In this document: one piece after another, positions 53,767 to 62,047 of the stretch
How positions within the stretch are numbered: the first letter of the stretch is position 1
Layout of the letters: every line of letters starts with the position of its first letter
DNA from: Anaerolineales bacterium
GTDB lineage: Bacteria; Chloroflexota; Anaerolineae; Anaerolineales; Villigracilaceae
Assembly (NCBI GenBank): GCA_017985935.1
Contig: JAGNWT010000004.1
Coordinates: 1 to 64,000, forward strand
Length of the DNA: 64,000 nt
Reading direction: 5' to 3'
Notes under the pieces: generated by a model
Told to the model about the DNA's origin: nothing
Database searches by the model: none
The model's input: the letters and a program-made list of their open reading frames with translations, nothing else
Program-made: the position numbers and the translations under genes

Positions 53767-55401
53767 CTAAATTTTTCTACCCTTTTCAAGGTACTCACTG
53801 TAGCCGCCTTGATAACCGCTCAGGCTGCCATCTTCGATGACGAGCAATCTCTCCACGGTGCGGTCGAGGAAGTAACGGTCATGCGAAATGACCAGCACCG
53901 TACCTTCAAATTCCTCCAGGGCTTGCTCAAGCACTTCGGCAGAAGCGATATCAAGGTTGTTGGTGGGTTCATCCAGCAACAGAAAATTCGCGCCTGAAAG
54001 AACCACCAGCGCAAGCTGCAATCGACTGCGCTCGCCACCCGAAAGTTCACCAATCTTCTGCGAGACTTGTTTATAGGTGAAGAGATAATGCAGCAGGAAA
54101 GCGGTCGCTCTTGATTCGCTCATTTCACCCGCGTAGCGGACCGCATCCACCACGGTCTGATTGAAATCAAGCGTCTCATGTTCCTGCGCGTAATGCCCAA
54201 TGGAAATGCTCGGACCGATCTTGATCTCTCCCGTATCAGGCTGTTCCTGCCCGAGGATCATTTTCAGCAGCACAGACTTTCCCGCGCCGTTCGCGCCGAT
54301 CAACCCGACCCGCTCTCCATGCCAGATGGTTTCGTTGAGATTCGCAAAGACTTGCTTTGAGCCAAAAGATTTTGAAACATCTGCCAGTTCAAGCACTTTA
54401 TTCGAGCCGCGCCAGCCGCTAAGGCGAAGTTCCATGCGTTTGCGCTCGGTGACGGGTTTCTCGACCTTTTCCATTTTATCCAGCCGCTTTTGCATGGTCT
54501 TGGCTTTGGCGGCAAATTTTTCGTTGTCGTAGATCTTACCCCAAATGGCAAAGCGTTTAATGGCGATCTGCATGCGCGTGATCTCATGCTGCTGGGCGCG
54601 GAACAATTCCTCCTGCCGCGCGAGCCGCATCTCTTTATCCGCAATGAAAGAGGAATAGTCTCCCTCATACAAGGTCAACTTTCCATCTTCCAACTCTGCA
54701 ATATGGGTCACAGCCGCATCAAGCAGATAACGATCATGCGAAATGAGCACCACCGTCCCTTCGTACTCGCGGATGAGTTTTTCGAGAAAGACCTTGCCCG
54801 GCAGGTCGAGATGATTATCGGGTTCATCAAGCAGAAGAATATCCGGGCGGACCAGAAGCAAGCGCGCCAGCCCAACCAGTTTTTTCTGCCCGCCGCTCAA
54901 CACCGACAGAGGCTTGGTCAATTCACTTTGAGCGAGTCCCAGCCCAAGCAGGAGTCCGCGCACACGCTCTGGATAGGAGTCTCCGCCGAGGGAGTGATAC
55001 TCCTCGATCAGCGTGTGCTGCTGTTCAAGCGCGCGCTGCAGTTTACGGTCATCACCATAGACTGCGGGATCACCCAAACTATTTTCCACCCGCTCCAATT
55101 CCGCATGGACTTCAGCCACGCGCGGGTTGCCCGCGAGCGCGGCATCAAAAGCTGTCAGCGAAGAATCAAGCTCGGGTTGTTGAGACAGATATCCCGTTGT
55201 GATGAGGCGGGCGCGGGTGATGTTCCCGCCCATTTCGGGAGAATGCTCGCCTTCGATCAGTTTGAATAGCGAGGACTTCCCCGCGCCGTTCGCACCGATC
55301 AGACCGATCTTCTGCCCGCGCTGGATTTCCCAATTGAGATTTTCAAAGATGCGTTTTGCACCGAGGATCAAAGTGATATTTGCAAGTTGAATTTGGACCA
55401 T
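53767..55401 (-). CDS. ABC-F family ATPase (ribosome-associated type)
   Basis: 544 residues with two ABC domains and no membrane segments. The first has GANGAGKSSLFKL, LSGGQKKLVGLARLL and ILLLDEPDNHLD. The second has GANGAGKSVLLKM, LSGGERSRLQLALVV and FLLLDEPTNNLD. A linker of about 80 residues rich in Arg/Lys/Gln (P-site tRNA-interaction motif) lies between. ABC-F proteins act in translation, including rescue of stalled ribosomes and antibiotic protection. This one cannot be called EttA, Uup or a resistance type with certainty. Confidence 0.92.
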   Translation of the reverse strand: MVQIQLANITLILGAKRIFENLNWEIQRGQKIGLIGANGAGKSSLFKLIEGEHSPEMGGNITRARLITTGYLSQQPELDSSLTAFDAALAGNPRVAEVHAELERVENSLGDPAVYGDDRKLQRALEQQHTLIEEYHSLGGDSYPERVRGLLLGLGLAQSELTKPLSVLSGGQKKLVGLARLLLVRPDILLLDEPDNHLDLPGKVFLEKLIREYEGTVVLISHDRYLLDAAVTHIAELEDGKLTLYEGDYSSFIADKEMRLARQEELFRAQQHEITRMQIAIKRFAIWGKIYDNEKFAAKAKTMQKRLDKMEKVEKPVTERKRMELRLSGWRGSNKVLELADVSKSFGSKQVFANLNETIWHGERVGLIGANGAGKSVLLKMILGQEQPDTGEIKIGPSISIGHYAQEHETLDFNQTVVDAVRYAGEMSESRATAFLLHYLFTYKQVSQKIGELSGGERSRLQLALVVLSGANFLLLDEPTNNLDIASAEVLEQALEEFEGTVLVISHDRYFLDRTVERLLVIEDGSLSGYQGGYSEYLEKGRKI

Positions 55402-55417
55402 TGTTGTTTTCCGTAGT

Positions 55418-55450
55418 TAAATTAAAACGCCGCAGAGCAACCTGCGGCGT
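55418..55450 (-). terminator. Intrinsic terminator of the 31-residue unit
   Basis: On the minus strand ACGCCGCAG pairs with CTGCGGCGT (55427-55450) over a 6-nt loop and is followed by TTTTAATTT. It ends a transcript from 55566 before the ABC-F gene starts at 55401. Confidence 0.85.
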
Positions 55451-55470
55451 GTGAAAGTTGACGAGTGCTT

Positions 55471-55566
55471 TCAGCGTACAGGCGCGATTCCAGAAGGCTC
55501 ATTGAAAATGAAGCCGCGCACACCGATGATAAGCGGGGATTTGCCTGCACGAAATTCGTAGATCAT
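55471..55566 (-). CDS. Candidate 31-residue small protein or small RNA
   Basis: A short frame (31 codons, stop at 55471-55473) begins with ATG at 55566, 7 nt after a TATAAT (55579-55574), and a terminator lies about 20 nt beyond the stop. The peptide starts MIYEFRAGKSPLIIGVRGF and ends with a Pro/Arg-containing tail. No relative is recognised. The transcript would be about 145 nt and could instead act as RNA. The promoter overlaps the end of the upstream NYN gene. Coding status is uncertain, but the promoter-ORF-terminator unit is clear. Confidence 0.45.
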   Translation of the reverse strand: MIYEFRAGKSPLIIGVRGFIFNEPSGIAPVR

Positions 55567-55573
55567 GGGCGAG

Positions 55574-55579
55574 ATTATA
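55574..55579 (-). promoter_or_regulatory. Start-proximal -10 box of the 31-residue unit
   Basis: TATAAT on the minus strand ends 7 nt before ATG 55566. It lies just past the stop codon of the NYN gene. Confidence 0.55.
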
Positions 55580-55585
55580 ACTGAT

Positions 55586-56629
55586 TTATTCCACTGCGAT
55601 CAGATCCGCGATGTGATCGATCACCTTCGGACTGCGGACACCACCATACAGTAACAGCGCTGCGACATCTTTATCGAGCCGATCCGCCGCGCCGAGGGCG
55701 TTGACCAAAATCTGCAAGATCTTTCCATCGCACATATCAAGCAGGTCAGCAGCGCTGCGCACAGATTCGGGCAGGGTCATTTTTCGATTCCAAATGCGCT
55801 CGGTGGTGTCACTGTCGAACACAAAACAGAAAGTATGAAAGAGTTGATGCGCCACATCCAGCACCAGTTGAGATTCCACTTTTGGAGTTGCAGCCTCAAA
55901 ATAGGTCTCGGCGAATTCCTTCAATTGATTGAAAGAAAATTCGGGATGGTTCTTGACGATCTCATACAATTTGTAGATGACCAGCGGACGCTGAACCGAT
56001 GGGGTGATGCGGATCTTGTTCGAGGCGAGCAGGTTGGAATATTGCTCAAGTTTGCCTTCGGGCGTGGTCGCCATCGCCACCAGTGGGCGCGGAGGCGCAC
56101 TCCCCTGTTGTTTCGGCGCGGGCGGATTTTGATTTTGGGTGTTCTTTTTGACCTTGCTCACGCCGGGCAACTTATCGTAAAAAATAAATTTGTCGCACGC
56201 ACTGACGAGAAACTCTGAACTCGTGCCGGTCACTCCCATGCCTACCACGTTCTTGCCGTAGGAACGAAGCCGATGCACGAGATCGATGAAATCCCTGTCG
56301 CCTGTCACAAGCAAGACATGGCTGAAATTATTCTGTTCGCCATGAAGCAATTCCATGATATCGATCACAATGCGGATATCGGCTGCATTTTTTCCACGCC
56401 GGCTGTTGACATGGACCAACTCCACGCCGAGGCTCATCAATGCACGCTGCTTCGCCGAAGCTTCAGCCCAGTCTGCATAGGCGCGGCGCAGCACCACCCG
56501 ACCGAACTGCGAGGCGTTTTGCAGAACCTTCGCCCAATCTACATCAGCGCCTTTACCGAGCGCATCTTCCACACTCATTTCCAGATTGTCGTAATCTATG
56601 AATACTGCTACTTGTGCATCCTGTCCCAT
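55586..56629 (-). CDS. NYN-domain (LabA/DUF88-like) predicted RNase
   Basis: 347 residues. The N-terminal NYN domain (about 1-150) has the acidic residues AVFIDYDNLEMS, ADIRIVIDIMELL and VTGDRDFIDLVHRL in PIN-like order, suggesting a metal-dependent ribonuclease. A basic linker (about 165-195) leads to a C-terminal helical region (about 200-347), possibly RNA-binding. The start at 56629 has GGGAGA upstream; a longer reading from 56683 adds a poor hydrophobic lead. The gene is divergent from a PD-(D/E)XK nuclease gene. Confidence 0.84.
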   Translation of the reverse strand: MGQDAQVAVFIDYDNLEMSVEDALGKGADVDWAKVLQNASQFGRVVLRRAYADWAEASAKQRALMSLGVELVHVNSRRGKNAADIRIVIDIMELLHGEQNNFSHVLLVTGDRDFIDLVHRLRSYGKNVVGMGVTGTSSEFLVSACDKFIFYDKLPGVSKVKKNTQNQNPPAPKQQGSAPPRPLVAMATTPEGKLEQYSNLLASNKIRITPSVQRPLVIYKLYEIVKNHPEFSFNQLKEFAETYFEAATPKVESQLVLDVAHQLFHTFCFVFDSDTTERIWNRKMTLPESVRSAADLLDMCDGKILQILVNALGAADRLDKDVAALLLYGGVRSPKVIDHIADLIAVE

Positions 56630-56692
56630 AGAAGTCTCCCAAATTTTAAAAAAGTATAGCATAGGCAAAACAATCTGTGGCAAAATAAGAAC

Positions 56693-57514
56693 ATGACAGA
56701 ATTATTGCGCACTTTAAGTCAATCGTCCCTGCAGGACTACCATGATTGCCCGCGCCGATTCGAGCTGCGATATCTACAACGGCTGGCGTATCCCGCCATT
56801 GAGACCGAGCCCGCGATCGAAAACGAACAACACCAAAAAGAAGGCGAATATTTTCACCGCCTCATCCAACAACACCTGATCGGCATTCCCGCAGGTCAGG
56901 TTGCGAGGCTGGCAAACACCGAGAATCTGCAAAGATGGTGGGAGAACTACACCGGCGATAAAGAACTTTCCGGGCTCGGCGATCCCTCAGCCCTGCACAC
57001 CGAGCTGTCACTTTCTGCGCCGCTCGGAAAATACCGCCTCGTGGCAAAGTATGATCTGATCGCGGTCGGCAGGGATAAGGTCACGATCTTCGATTGGAAG
57101 ACCTATCGAAAACGTCCAAAGAACGAATGGATGCTCATCCGCTGGCAGACGCGCATCTATCGTGCGCTGCTCGTCCAAGCCGGGATGCACCTCAACGGCG
57201 GCAAGCCTTTCACGCCCGAGCAAGTAGAGATGATCTACTGGTACGCAGACTTCCCCGCTGAGCCGGCACGATTCACTTATCAGGCGGATCAATTCAAAAG
57301 GGACTGGGATGCCCTCAATAGGCTGGCGGAGGAGATCGCTTCCGCATCCAACTTCCCGCTCACGGATGAAGTCTCGAAGTGCAGTTACTGCCCTTATCGC
57401 TCGTACTGCAACCGCGGAGTCCGAGCGGGAGATGCAGCCGATGCTGAACTGGAAACAGAAGCCGAAGAATTATTCGACATCAATTTTGAGCAGGTCGGCG
57501 AGATCGCGTTCTAG
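56693..57514 (+). CDS. PD-(D/E)XK nuclease, RecB/Cas4-like with Cys cluster
   Basis: 273 residues. LSQSSLQDYHDCPRRFELRYL (first cysteine near residue 19) opens the fold. KYDLIAVG and VTIFDWKTYRK provide the D...DxK active site, and the end CSYCPYRSYCNRG has three further cysteines, together a likely 4Fe-4S site as in Cas4 and AddB. No CRISPR, AddA or other RecBCD-type genes are nearby, so a stand-alone DNA exonuclease or repair role is likely. The possible -10 CAAAAT ends 6 nt before the ATG. Its stop overlaps the end of the convergent gene by 4 nt. Confidence 0.9.
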   Translation: MTELLRTLSQSSLQDYHDCPRRFELRYLQRLAYPAIETEPAIENEQHQKEGEYFHRLIQQHLIGIPAGQVARLANTENLQRWWENYTGDKELSGLGDPSALHTELSLSAPLGKYRLVAKYDLIAVGRDKVTIFDWKTYRKRPKNEWMLIRWQTRIYRALLVQAGMHLNGGKPFTPEQVEMIYWYADFPAEPARFTYQADQFKRDWDALNRLAEEIASASNFPLTDEVSKCSYCPYRSYCNRGVRAGDAADAELETEAEELFDINFEQVGEIAF

Positions 57515-58392
57515 CGACCGATATACACGCCCAGGTGATTTGCAACAGGGCGTTCACGACCGGGGATGAAGTTGTCGATCGGAGAATTCAACACCATCGG
57601 CAGACCATCCGCGCCTTCAATGACCATCGCAGACGAGCCGCCTCCATCAAGATTCATGGCAAACGCAACACCAAGATCCTGCATCAGGTCGGCGAGCTCG
57701 GCGAGCGTCGCACCCTGACTATAGAACGGCTGTCTGCCATCCACCACCACTAAATAAATATAACGTCCATTTCGATTCGTCCCAACGGCAGTTCGGGGAG
57801 CGATCAATTCATCATCCAGATCCGGGATGATATTGCCGCCCTGGATCAACATGCGGTCACCCGACAAGGCATTAAAGACCTTGTTTGGACGCCGGTTAAA
57901 GGTCAGCTCGTTCGCGCGGCTGATATACAGGGTTGGCTCCGGAAAAATATCCTGTAATCCATCCGCATAAATATTTCCACGCGAAGCCGTGAACCCGTTG
58001 GGAGTGACCGGGTCTCCTACATGCGGGTAATAATCCGCCAGACTGCGCGACCACCACGGGAAAAACCCATCGCCATTAATGGCGATCTGCACATCGAAAT
58101 CTTCCAGAAACTGGGTGGTTGTCCGTGCTTTAAGCGGACCTCCCTCGACCTCATCGGGCGGAGTCACCAGAAATTGCAGTTTCCGATCCTTCTTATCGAT
58201 CACAAGGACATGGGCGACCATCGAATGCGGAAGGTACCGGACCACCCGGTGATAGGTCACGCCGTCCATAATTTTTTCCTTCATTGGCACAGGCGCAGGA
58301 CGCCCACGGGTGAAAAATGCGTACCCGCCAGTCAGCGCTGCCAGCCCAAACAGAAAAATCAGCAAAATTTTTATCAACTGTTTCTTTTTCAT
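57511..58392 (-). CDS. Phosphodiester glycosidase-family (NAGPA/DUF2233-like) exported protein
   Basis: 293 residues. A single N-terminal membrane helix (about 8-28) anchors the protein. The domain (about 45-293) has VQIAINGDGFFP, RTAVGTNRNGRYIYLVVVDG and the signature VAFAMNLDGGGSSAMVI, matching the N-acetylglucosamine-1-phosphodiester alpha-N-acetylglucosaminidase family. It probably removes a sugar from a phosphodiester in the envelope. The start lies 6 nt after TACAAT (58404-58399, minus), without a Shine-Dalgarno sequence. Confidence 0.88.
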   Translation of the reverse strand: MKKKQLIKILLIFLFGLAALTGGYAFFTRGRPAPVPMKEKIMDGVTYHRVVRYLPHSMVAHVLVIDKKDRKLQFLVTPPDEVEGGPLKARTTTQFLEDFDVQIAINGDGFFPWWSRSLADYYPHVGDPVTPNGFTASRGNIYADGLQDIFPEPTLYISRANELTFNRRPNKVFNALSGDRMLIQGGNIIPDLDDELIAPRTAVGTNRNGRYIYLVVVDGRQPFYSQGATLAELADLMQDLGVAFAMNLDGGGSSAMVIEGADGLPMVLNSPIDNFIPGRERPVANHLGVYIGR

Positions 58393-58398
58393 ACCTTG

Positions 58399-58404
58399 AT
58401 TGTA
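58399..58404 (-). promoter_or_regulatory. Start-proximal -10 box of the NAGPA-like gene
   Basis: TACAAT on the minus strand ends 6 nt before ATG 58392. Confidence 0.45.
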
Positions 58405-58449
58405 TTGAAATAAGATGAAAGAAAAATAAATATCCTTTCGATATTTAAC

Positions 58450-58482
58450 GAAATCGCCCGCGAAATGCTATTTCGCGGGCGA
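58450..58482 (-). terminator. Hairpin after the HAAS membrane gene
   Basis: TCGCCCGCGAAA (58454-58465) pairs with TTTCGCGGGCGA (58471-58482) over a 5-nt loop. The following minus-strand bases (TTTCGTT) are only moderately T-rich, so termination is likely but not certain. Confidence 0.6.
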
Positions 58483-58500
58483 AGTTTAAGCCTGAAAAAA

Positions 58501-59394
58501 CTACTCAGTGACCAACATCCACTTGGCAAGCCGTCCATGCAATTGACCGACACCCCGCACAATATTCATAAAGATCGTCCAAAGCAGAATCCCGCCGAGC
58601 ACCCACAAGGGATAACTCCATGTTGGGAGCATTGGGGAGTAGTGGACATTATCGCTAAACATGACACCACCCTGCTGGAAGATTTCCTGTAAGACCGGAA
58701 CGGCGATCAAAGAAAGTGAAACGCTCAATACGGTAACGATCAAGACGAAGTACACCGTTCCCAGAACGAATTGGATGACCATATAAACCAACATCAGCCA
58801 GGTCGCTTTATCGGTCAATAAAGTCTTCAATCTGTCGAACCACTTCATGCCCTGATGTGAGAACAACGGGCGGCGCGGCATTCGTACGCCCAGCAAAGCC
58901 TCCACAAGACGCCCCTCGAGCAAAGCAAGTCCGCGCACCGAAAGTAAAAAGAGCAATGCCAGTGGAAAGCCAAAGATAAAGATCAGGAAAGAAATGGAAA
59001 TGGACAACCCGGTCACTGCCCATGTGAAATAGAAAACACCCGTGATGAAAGCGATGAACATGTACAGCAAAGCGCCCCACGCCCGGGGATCCGTATAGAC
59101 ACCAAAGAACCCACCCACCGCAGAGCGCGGTTTGACCGCCTGCTTCAAAACCGGCGAGGTGCGCCGCTCCACTTCTTTATAAGCCGAGGCGGTCTCTTCT
59201 GGTGTACCATACTCAGCGATGATCAACTTCAACGCATCTGCCGAGCCAAGATCAGGATCCTTTTCGCGGGCGGCATCCAACGCAGTGGATAAATGCTCAC
59301 GCGCATCCGAGATCGCATCCTGCACCAATGCGGGGTCGGCGTCTTTCAATTCAATCTTCAAGGCATTCAGGTATTCTTCGATCGTATTAAACAT
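58501..59394 (-). CDS. HAAS-domain membrane protein, PadR partner
   Basis: 297 residues. The N-terminal helical HAAS domain (about 1-78; FNTIEEYLNALKIELKD and YGTPEETASAYKEVERR) is followed by about five membrane helices in two blocks (about 103-160 and 192-290). HAAS proteins are often encoded next to PadR-type regulators and take part in membrane signalling. Here the PadR gene ends 4 nt upstream on the same strand. The signal is unknown. Confidence 0.83.
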   Translation of the reverse strand: MFNTIEEYLNALKIELKDADPALVQDAISDAREHLSTALDAAREKDPDLGSADALKLIIAEYGTPEETASAYKEVERRTSPVLKQAVKPRSAVGGFFGVYTDPRAWGALLYMFIAFITGVFYFTWAVTGLSISISFLIFIFGFPLALLFLLSVRGLALLEGRLVEALLGVRMPRRPLFSHQGMKWFDRLKTLLTDKATWLMLVYMVIQFVLGTVYFVLIVTVLSVSLSLIAVPVLQEIFQQGGVMFSDNVHYSPMLPTWSYPLWVLGGILLWTIFMNIVRGVGQLHGRLAKWMLVTE

Positions 59395-59398
59395 GGCA

Positions 59399-59755
59399 CT
59401 ATCCTTTCAAGTTCGCATCCACGAATTTTTTTGTTTGCTTCCAGATATCAACCCATTCTTTCAGGGCATCGCGTCCGCTTTGGGTGATCTTGTAATATCG
59501 GCGCGGCGGACCTGAAACAGACGGCTCCACCGTGCTTTCGAGCAGTTCGTTCTCTTCCAGCGAGCGAAGCACAGGGTATAAAGTTCCCTGCTTCATCATC
59601 GGAAGGTCGGGAGCGCTATCCTCGAGCATCTTTGCGATCTGATAACCATACATCGGTTCTTTATTCTGGCTCAGTACGCTCAACAACACCAGAGAGGATG
59701 TTCCCGAATTCAACTCTTTTTGGAACTTCTTAGTTTGAGCAGAAATATCGCTCAT
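59399..59755 (-). CDS. PadR-family transcriptional regulator
   Basis: 118 residues. The winged helix-turn-helix spans about 20-95, with SLVLLSVLSQNKEPMYGYQI, MKQGTLYPVLRSLEENEL and GPPRRYYKITQSGRDALKEW, the classic PadR motifs. It ends in a short dimerisation helix. The ATG at 59755 is chosen because AAAGGAG lies 5-6 nt upstream; the extension to 59824 is unsupported. It probably represses its own two-gene operon with the HAAS protein. The AT-rich upstream region contains a repeated ACTATCAA/TTGATAATAGT candidate operator. Confidence 0.92.
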   Translation of the reverse strand: MSDISAQTKKFQKELNSGTSSLVLLSVLSQNKEPMYGYQIAKMLEDSAPDLPMMKQGTLYPVLRSLEENELLESTVEPSVSGPPRRYYKITQSGRDALKEWVDIWKQTKKFVDANLKG

Positions 59756-59885
59756 AAAAACTCCTTTCGCCACACAACTTTCTTCTGCCAGAGAACCCGG
59801 TGAGCTCACGTTCTTCAACAACACGCTTCTATATCACTTGAGCGTCACCATGAACATGGCAACAAAATCTGCGACAGCATCTTTC

Positions 59886-59921
59886 TACTATCAATTTACT
59901 ACTAATAATTTGATAATAGTA
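59886..59921. promoter_or_regulatory. AT-rich imperfect inverted repeat upstream of padR
   Basis: TACTATCAA (59886-59894) and TTGATAATAGTA (59910-59921) face each other with a 2-3 nt insertion. The region (about 59880-59940) lies between the PadR gene and the cytochrome terminator and is the best candidate for an autoregulatory operator. Confidence 0.35.
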
Positions 59922-59974
59922 CGAATCTGATAATACGTCAAGAGCTGAATATAGTTCTCCAGTACTATTTTTGC

Positions 59975-60003
59975 AAAATAAAAGTCCCGTCTTTCAACGG
60001 GAC
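59975..60003 (-). terminator. Intrinsic terminator after the cytochrome c gene
   Basis: On the minus strand GTCCCGT pairs with ACGGGAC (59984-60003), followed by TTTTATTTT. Confidence 0.85.
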
Positions 60004-60027
60004 AAATTGCTCGCATACCTTGGGAAC

Positions 60028-60939
60028 TCACCGATTCCCATACTCCAATTTGGGCAAAGACTGCAAATATACCCACACAGCCTTCAACTCTTCATCGCTC
60101 ATATATTTGAACGAAGTCCAGGGCATGTATTGGGAACGCATTTCCTTGTTAAGCGGAGTCTTCCCTGTTCGAATAGTGTTGATGAAATCCTGCTCGGTCC
60201 ATGTTGGCAGGGATGAGCCGCCGCCAAAGGTCAGGTTGGGAGCGGGCGGCCAATCGGCAGGGAAGCCGGGAATCACACCCCCAGACATCGTCAACCCGTG
60301 ACAGACTTTGCAAGACTGAGTCAGATATTCCCCATATTCGGGCGTGATGCCAACTTCCGGCGGGGTCGGACGCGCCGCATTGTGCGGGATCAATTCTGTG
60401 GGGATGAAGGTGATTTCCTTTACCAGTGTCATCACGATCCGCCCGACGAAAGAAATCTTGCTAGGCGCCAACTCATTATCCACTGGCTTGGTACTTTTGA
60501 TGTAAGCAATGACCATGCCAAGGTCTTGATCACTCAGAAAATAGAACTCAGTGGAAGGCATGAATAAAATCCCAGTGCCGTCTTTGCGGACACCATACCG
60601 GATGGAACGCACCCAATCAGCATCAGACATGCGGTCTGCGACTCCGCCGTTGCCGGAAGTGAGGTTCGTAGAGATCACCTGCCCGATGGCTGGATCGTCG
60701 AGATATACCTTGCCCTCCAGAGACTCGCCGTGGCATCCTTCGCAGCCTCGATACTGAAAGATGCGTTTGCCCAATTCGATCGAATCGGCATCTGTTGGGA
60801 TATTCACAACATCATCAGGGACATCGTACACACGCGTCAGTCTGGACTGACTTGAAGCGTAAACCACGACAAGCGCAACAGCAGCGATCAGTGCGAATAC
60901 GCCAAAAATCAAACCAAGCCACTTGAAAAATCTTTTCAT
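60028..60939 (-). CDS. Membrane-anchored diheme cytochrome c
   Basis: 303 residues. An uncleaved N-terminal helix (about 8-28) anchors two class I cytochrome c domains. The haem sites are CEGCH (residues 66-70) and CKVCH (near residue 200). Methionines suitable as distal ligands occur in each domain (for example MPSTEFYFLSD and MPWTSFKYMSDEE). It should carry electrons on the outer face of the membrane; the partner oxidase or dehydrogenase is not in the window. The start at 60939 has a strong GGAGGA; four extra codons to 60951 are unlikely. Confidence 0.92.
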   Translation of the reverse strand: MKRFFKWLGLIFGVFALIAAVALVVVYASSQSRLTRVYDVPDDVVNIPTDADSIELGKRIFQYRGCEGCHGESLEGKVYLDDPAIGQVISTNLTSGNGGVADRMSDADWVRSIRYGVRKDGTGILFMPSTEFYFLSDQDLGMVIAYIKSTKPVDNELAPSKISFVGRIVMTLVKEITFIPTELIPHNAARPTPPEVGITPEYGEYLTQSCKVCHGLTMSGGVIPGFPADWPPAPNLTFGGGSSLPTWTEQDFINTIRTGKTPLNKEMRSQYMPWTSFKYMSDEELKAVWVYLQSLPKLEYGNR

Positions 60940-60956
60940 GCTCTCCTCCAAACTTT

Positions 60957-60993
60957 ATAAAAGCCCCGCCCTCTCGAAAGAAGGCAGGGCTTT
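60957..60993 (-). terminator. Intrinsic terminator after folD
   Basis: On the minus strand AAAGCCC and GCC pair with GGC and GGGCTTT, with one mismatch (60960-60993), followed by T and A. Confidence 0.8.
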
Positions 60994-61017
60994 ATGATCT
61001 ACGAATTCACGAAGTTC

Positions 61018-61929
61018 TTACTTATCCTGGATCTCCGCGGCGCGCAGTGTGTTATTCATCAACATTGCGATGGTCATGGGACCCACGCCGCCGGGGACAG
61101 GAGTGATGAAGCCCGCAACTTCCTTGGCCTCTTCGTAATTTACGTCGCCGACGAGTCTCTGAAGCGGCTTGCCGGTCTTCTGGCTGATGGCTTGCGTGCC
61201 GTCAGGATTCAATTTCGGAATGCCGTTGATGCCCACGTCAATGACCGCCGCGCCGGGCTTGAGCCAGTCACCGCGAACCATTTCCGCGCGACCGATAGCC
61301 GCGATAACAATATCCGCCTGCCGTAAAACACCGGGGATATCCTTCGTGCGTGAGTGAACGACCGTCACTGTGGCATCTTCTTTTACAAGAAGCAACGCTG
61401 CGGGCATACCCACAATATTAGAGCGACCCAATACCACCGCGTTCGCGCCCTTAATGGTCACGCCAGCTTCTTTGAGCAGGTAGATACAGCCGTAGGGAGT
61501 GCAAGGCACGAACAAAGGTTCGCGGCCTTTTTGAGCAAGACGACCAAGGTTGATCGGAGAAAAGCCATCCACATCTTTTTCAATGCTGATGAGCTGAAGA
61601 ACACGTTCTTCATCAAGATGCGAAGGCAGGGGAAGCTGAACCAAAATGCCATTGACCTTGGGGTCGGCATTCAATTCCTTGATCAATTTTTCAAGCTCTT
61701 CCTGTGAGACATCCGCGGGCACTGGGTGATGATACGAGGTCATACCCAATTCGGCGCAAGCCTTCTGCTTCATCCCCACGTACGCGGCAGAGTCCACGCG
61801 GTCACCCACCAACACGGTCGCCAGCCCCGGCTGTGACTTTCCAGCCGCGATACGCGCCGCAACTTTTGCCTTTACATCGTCACGAACCTTCTGCGCAATG
61901 GCAGTTCCATCAATGATCTGAGCCGTCAT
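61018..61929 (-). CDS. folD: Bifunctional methylene-THF dehydrogenase/methenyl-THF cyclohydrolase
   Basis: 303 residues. It converts 5,10-methylene-THF through methenyl-THF to 10-formyl-THF using NADP. The catalytic lysine is in DSAAYVGMKQKA (near residue 56), GILVQLPLPSHL and DVDGFSP form the folate site, VVLGRSNIVGMPAALLL is the Rossmann loop, and TPVPGGVGPMT closes the protein. Together with fhs at 7785-9764 it gives the complete formate to methylene-THF segment. AAGGAG precedes the start, with TATAAT (62003-61998, minus) about 65 nt upstream. Confidence 0.97.
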   Translation of the reverse strand: MTAQIIDGTAIAQKVRDDVKAKVAARIAAGKSQPGLATVLVGDRVDSAAYVGMKQKACAELGMTSYHHPVPADVSQEELEKLIKELNADPKVNGILVQLPLPSHLDEERVLQLISIEKDVDGFSPINLGRLAQKGREPLFVPCTPYGCIYLLKEAGVTIKGANAVVLGRSNIVGMPAALLLVKEDATVTVVHSRTKDIPGVLRQADIVIAAIGRAEMVRGDWLKPGAAVIDVGINGIPKLNPDGTQAISQKTGKPLQRLVGDVNYEEAKEVAGFITPVPGGVGPMTIAMLMNNTLRAAEIQDK

Positions 61930-61997
61930 GTTTTGCTCCTTCTTTATTTTTACAGGTCAAATAAGGCCTGCATTGTTTTGTGAATTATCACACGAGC

Positions 61998-62003
61998 ATT
62001 ATA
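61998..62003 (-). promoter_or_regulatory. -10 box of folD
   Basis: TATAAT on the minus strand, giving a leader of about 65 nt with an AAGGAG site. The -35 spaced 17 nt upstream reads TTCTCG. Confidence 0.5.
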
Positions 62004-62047
62004 CAATCCGCCCCATAAATCGAGAAGTGACACTTATCCCGACTTCT

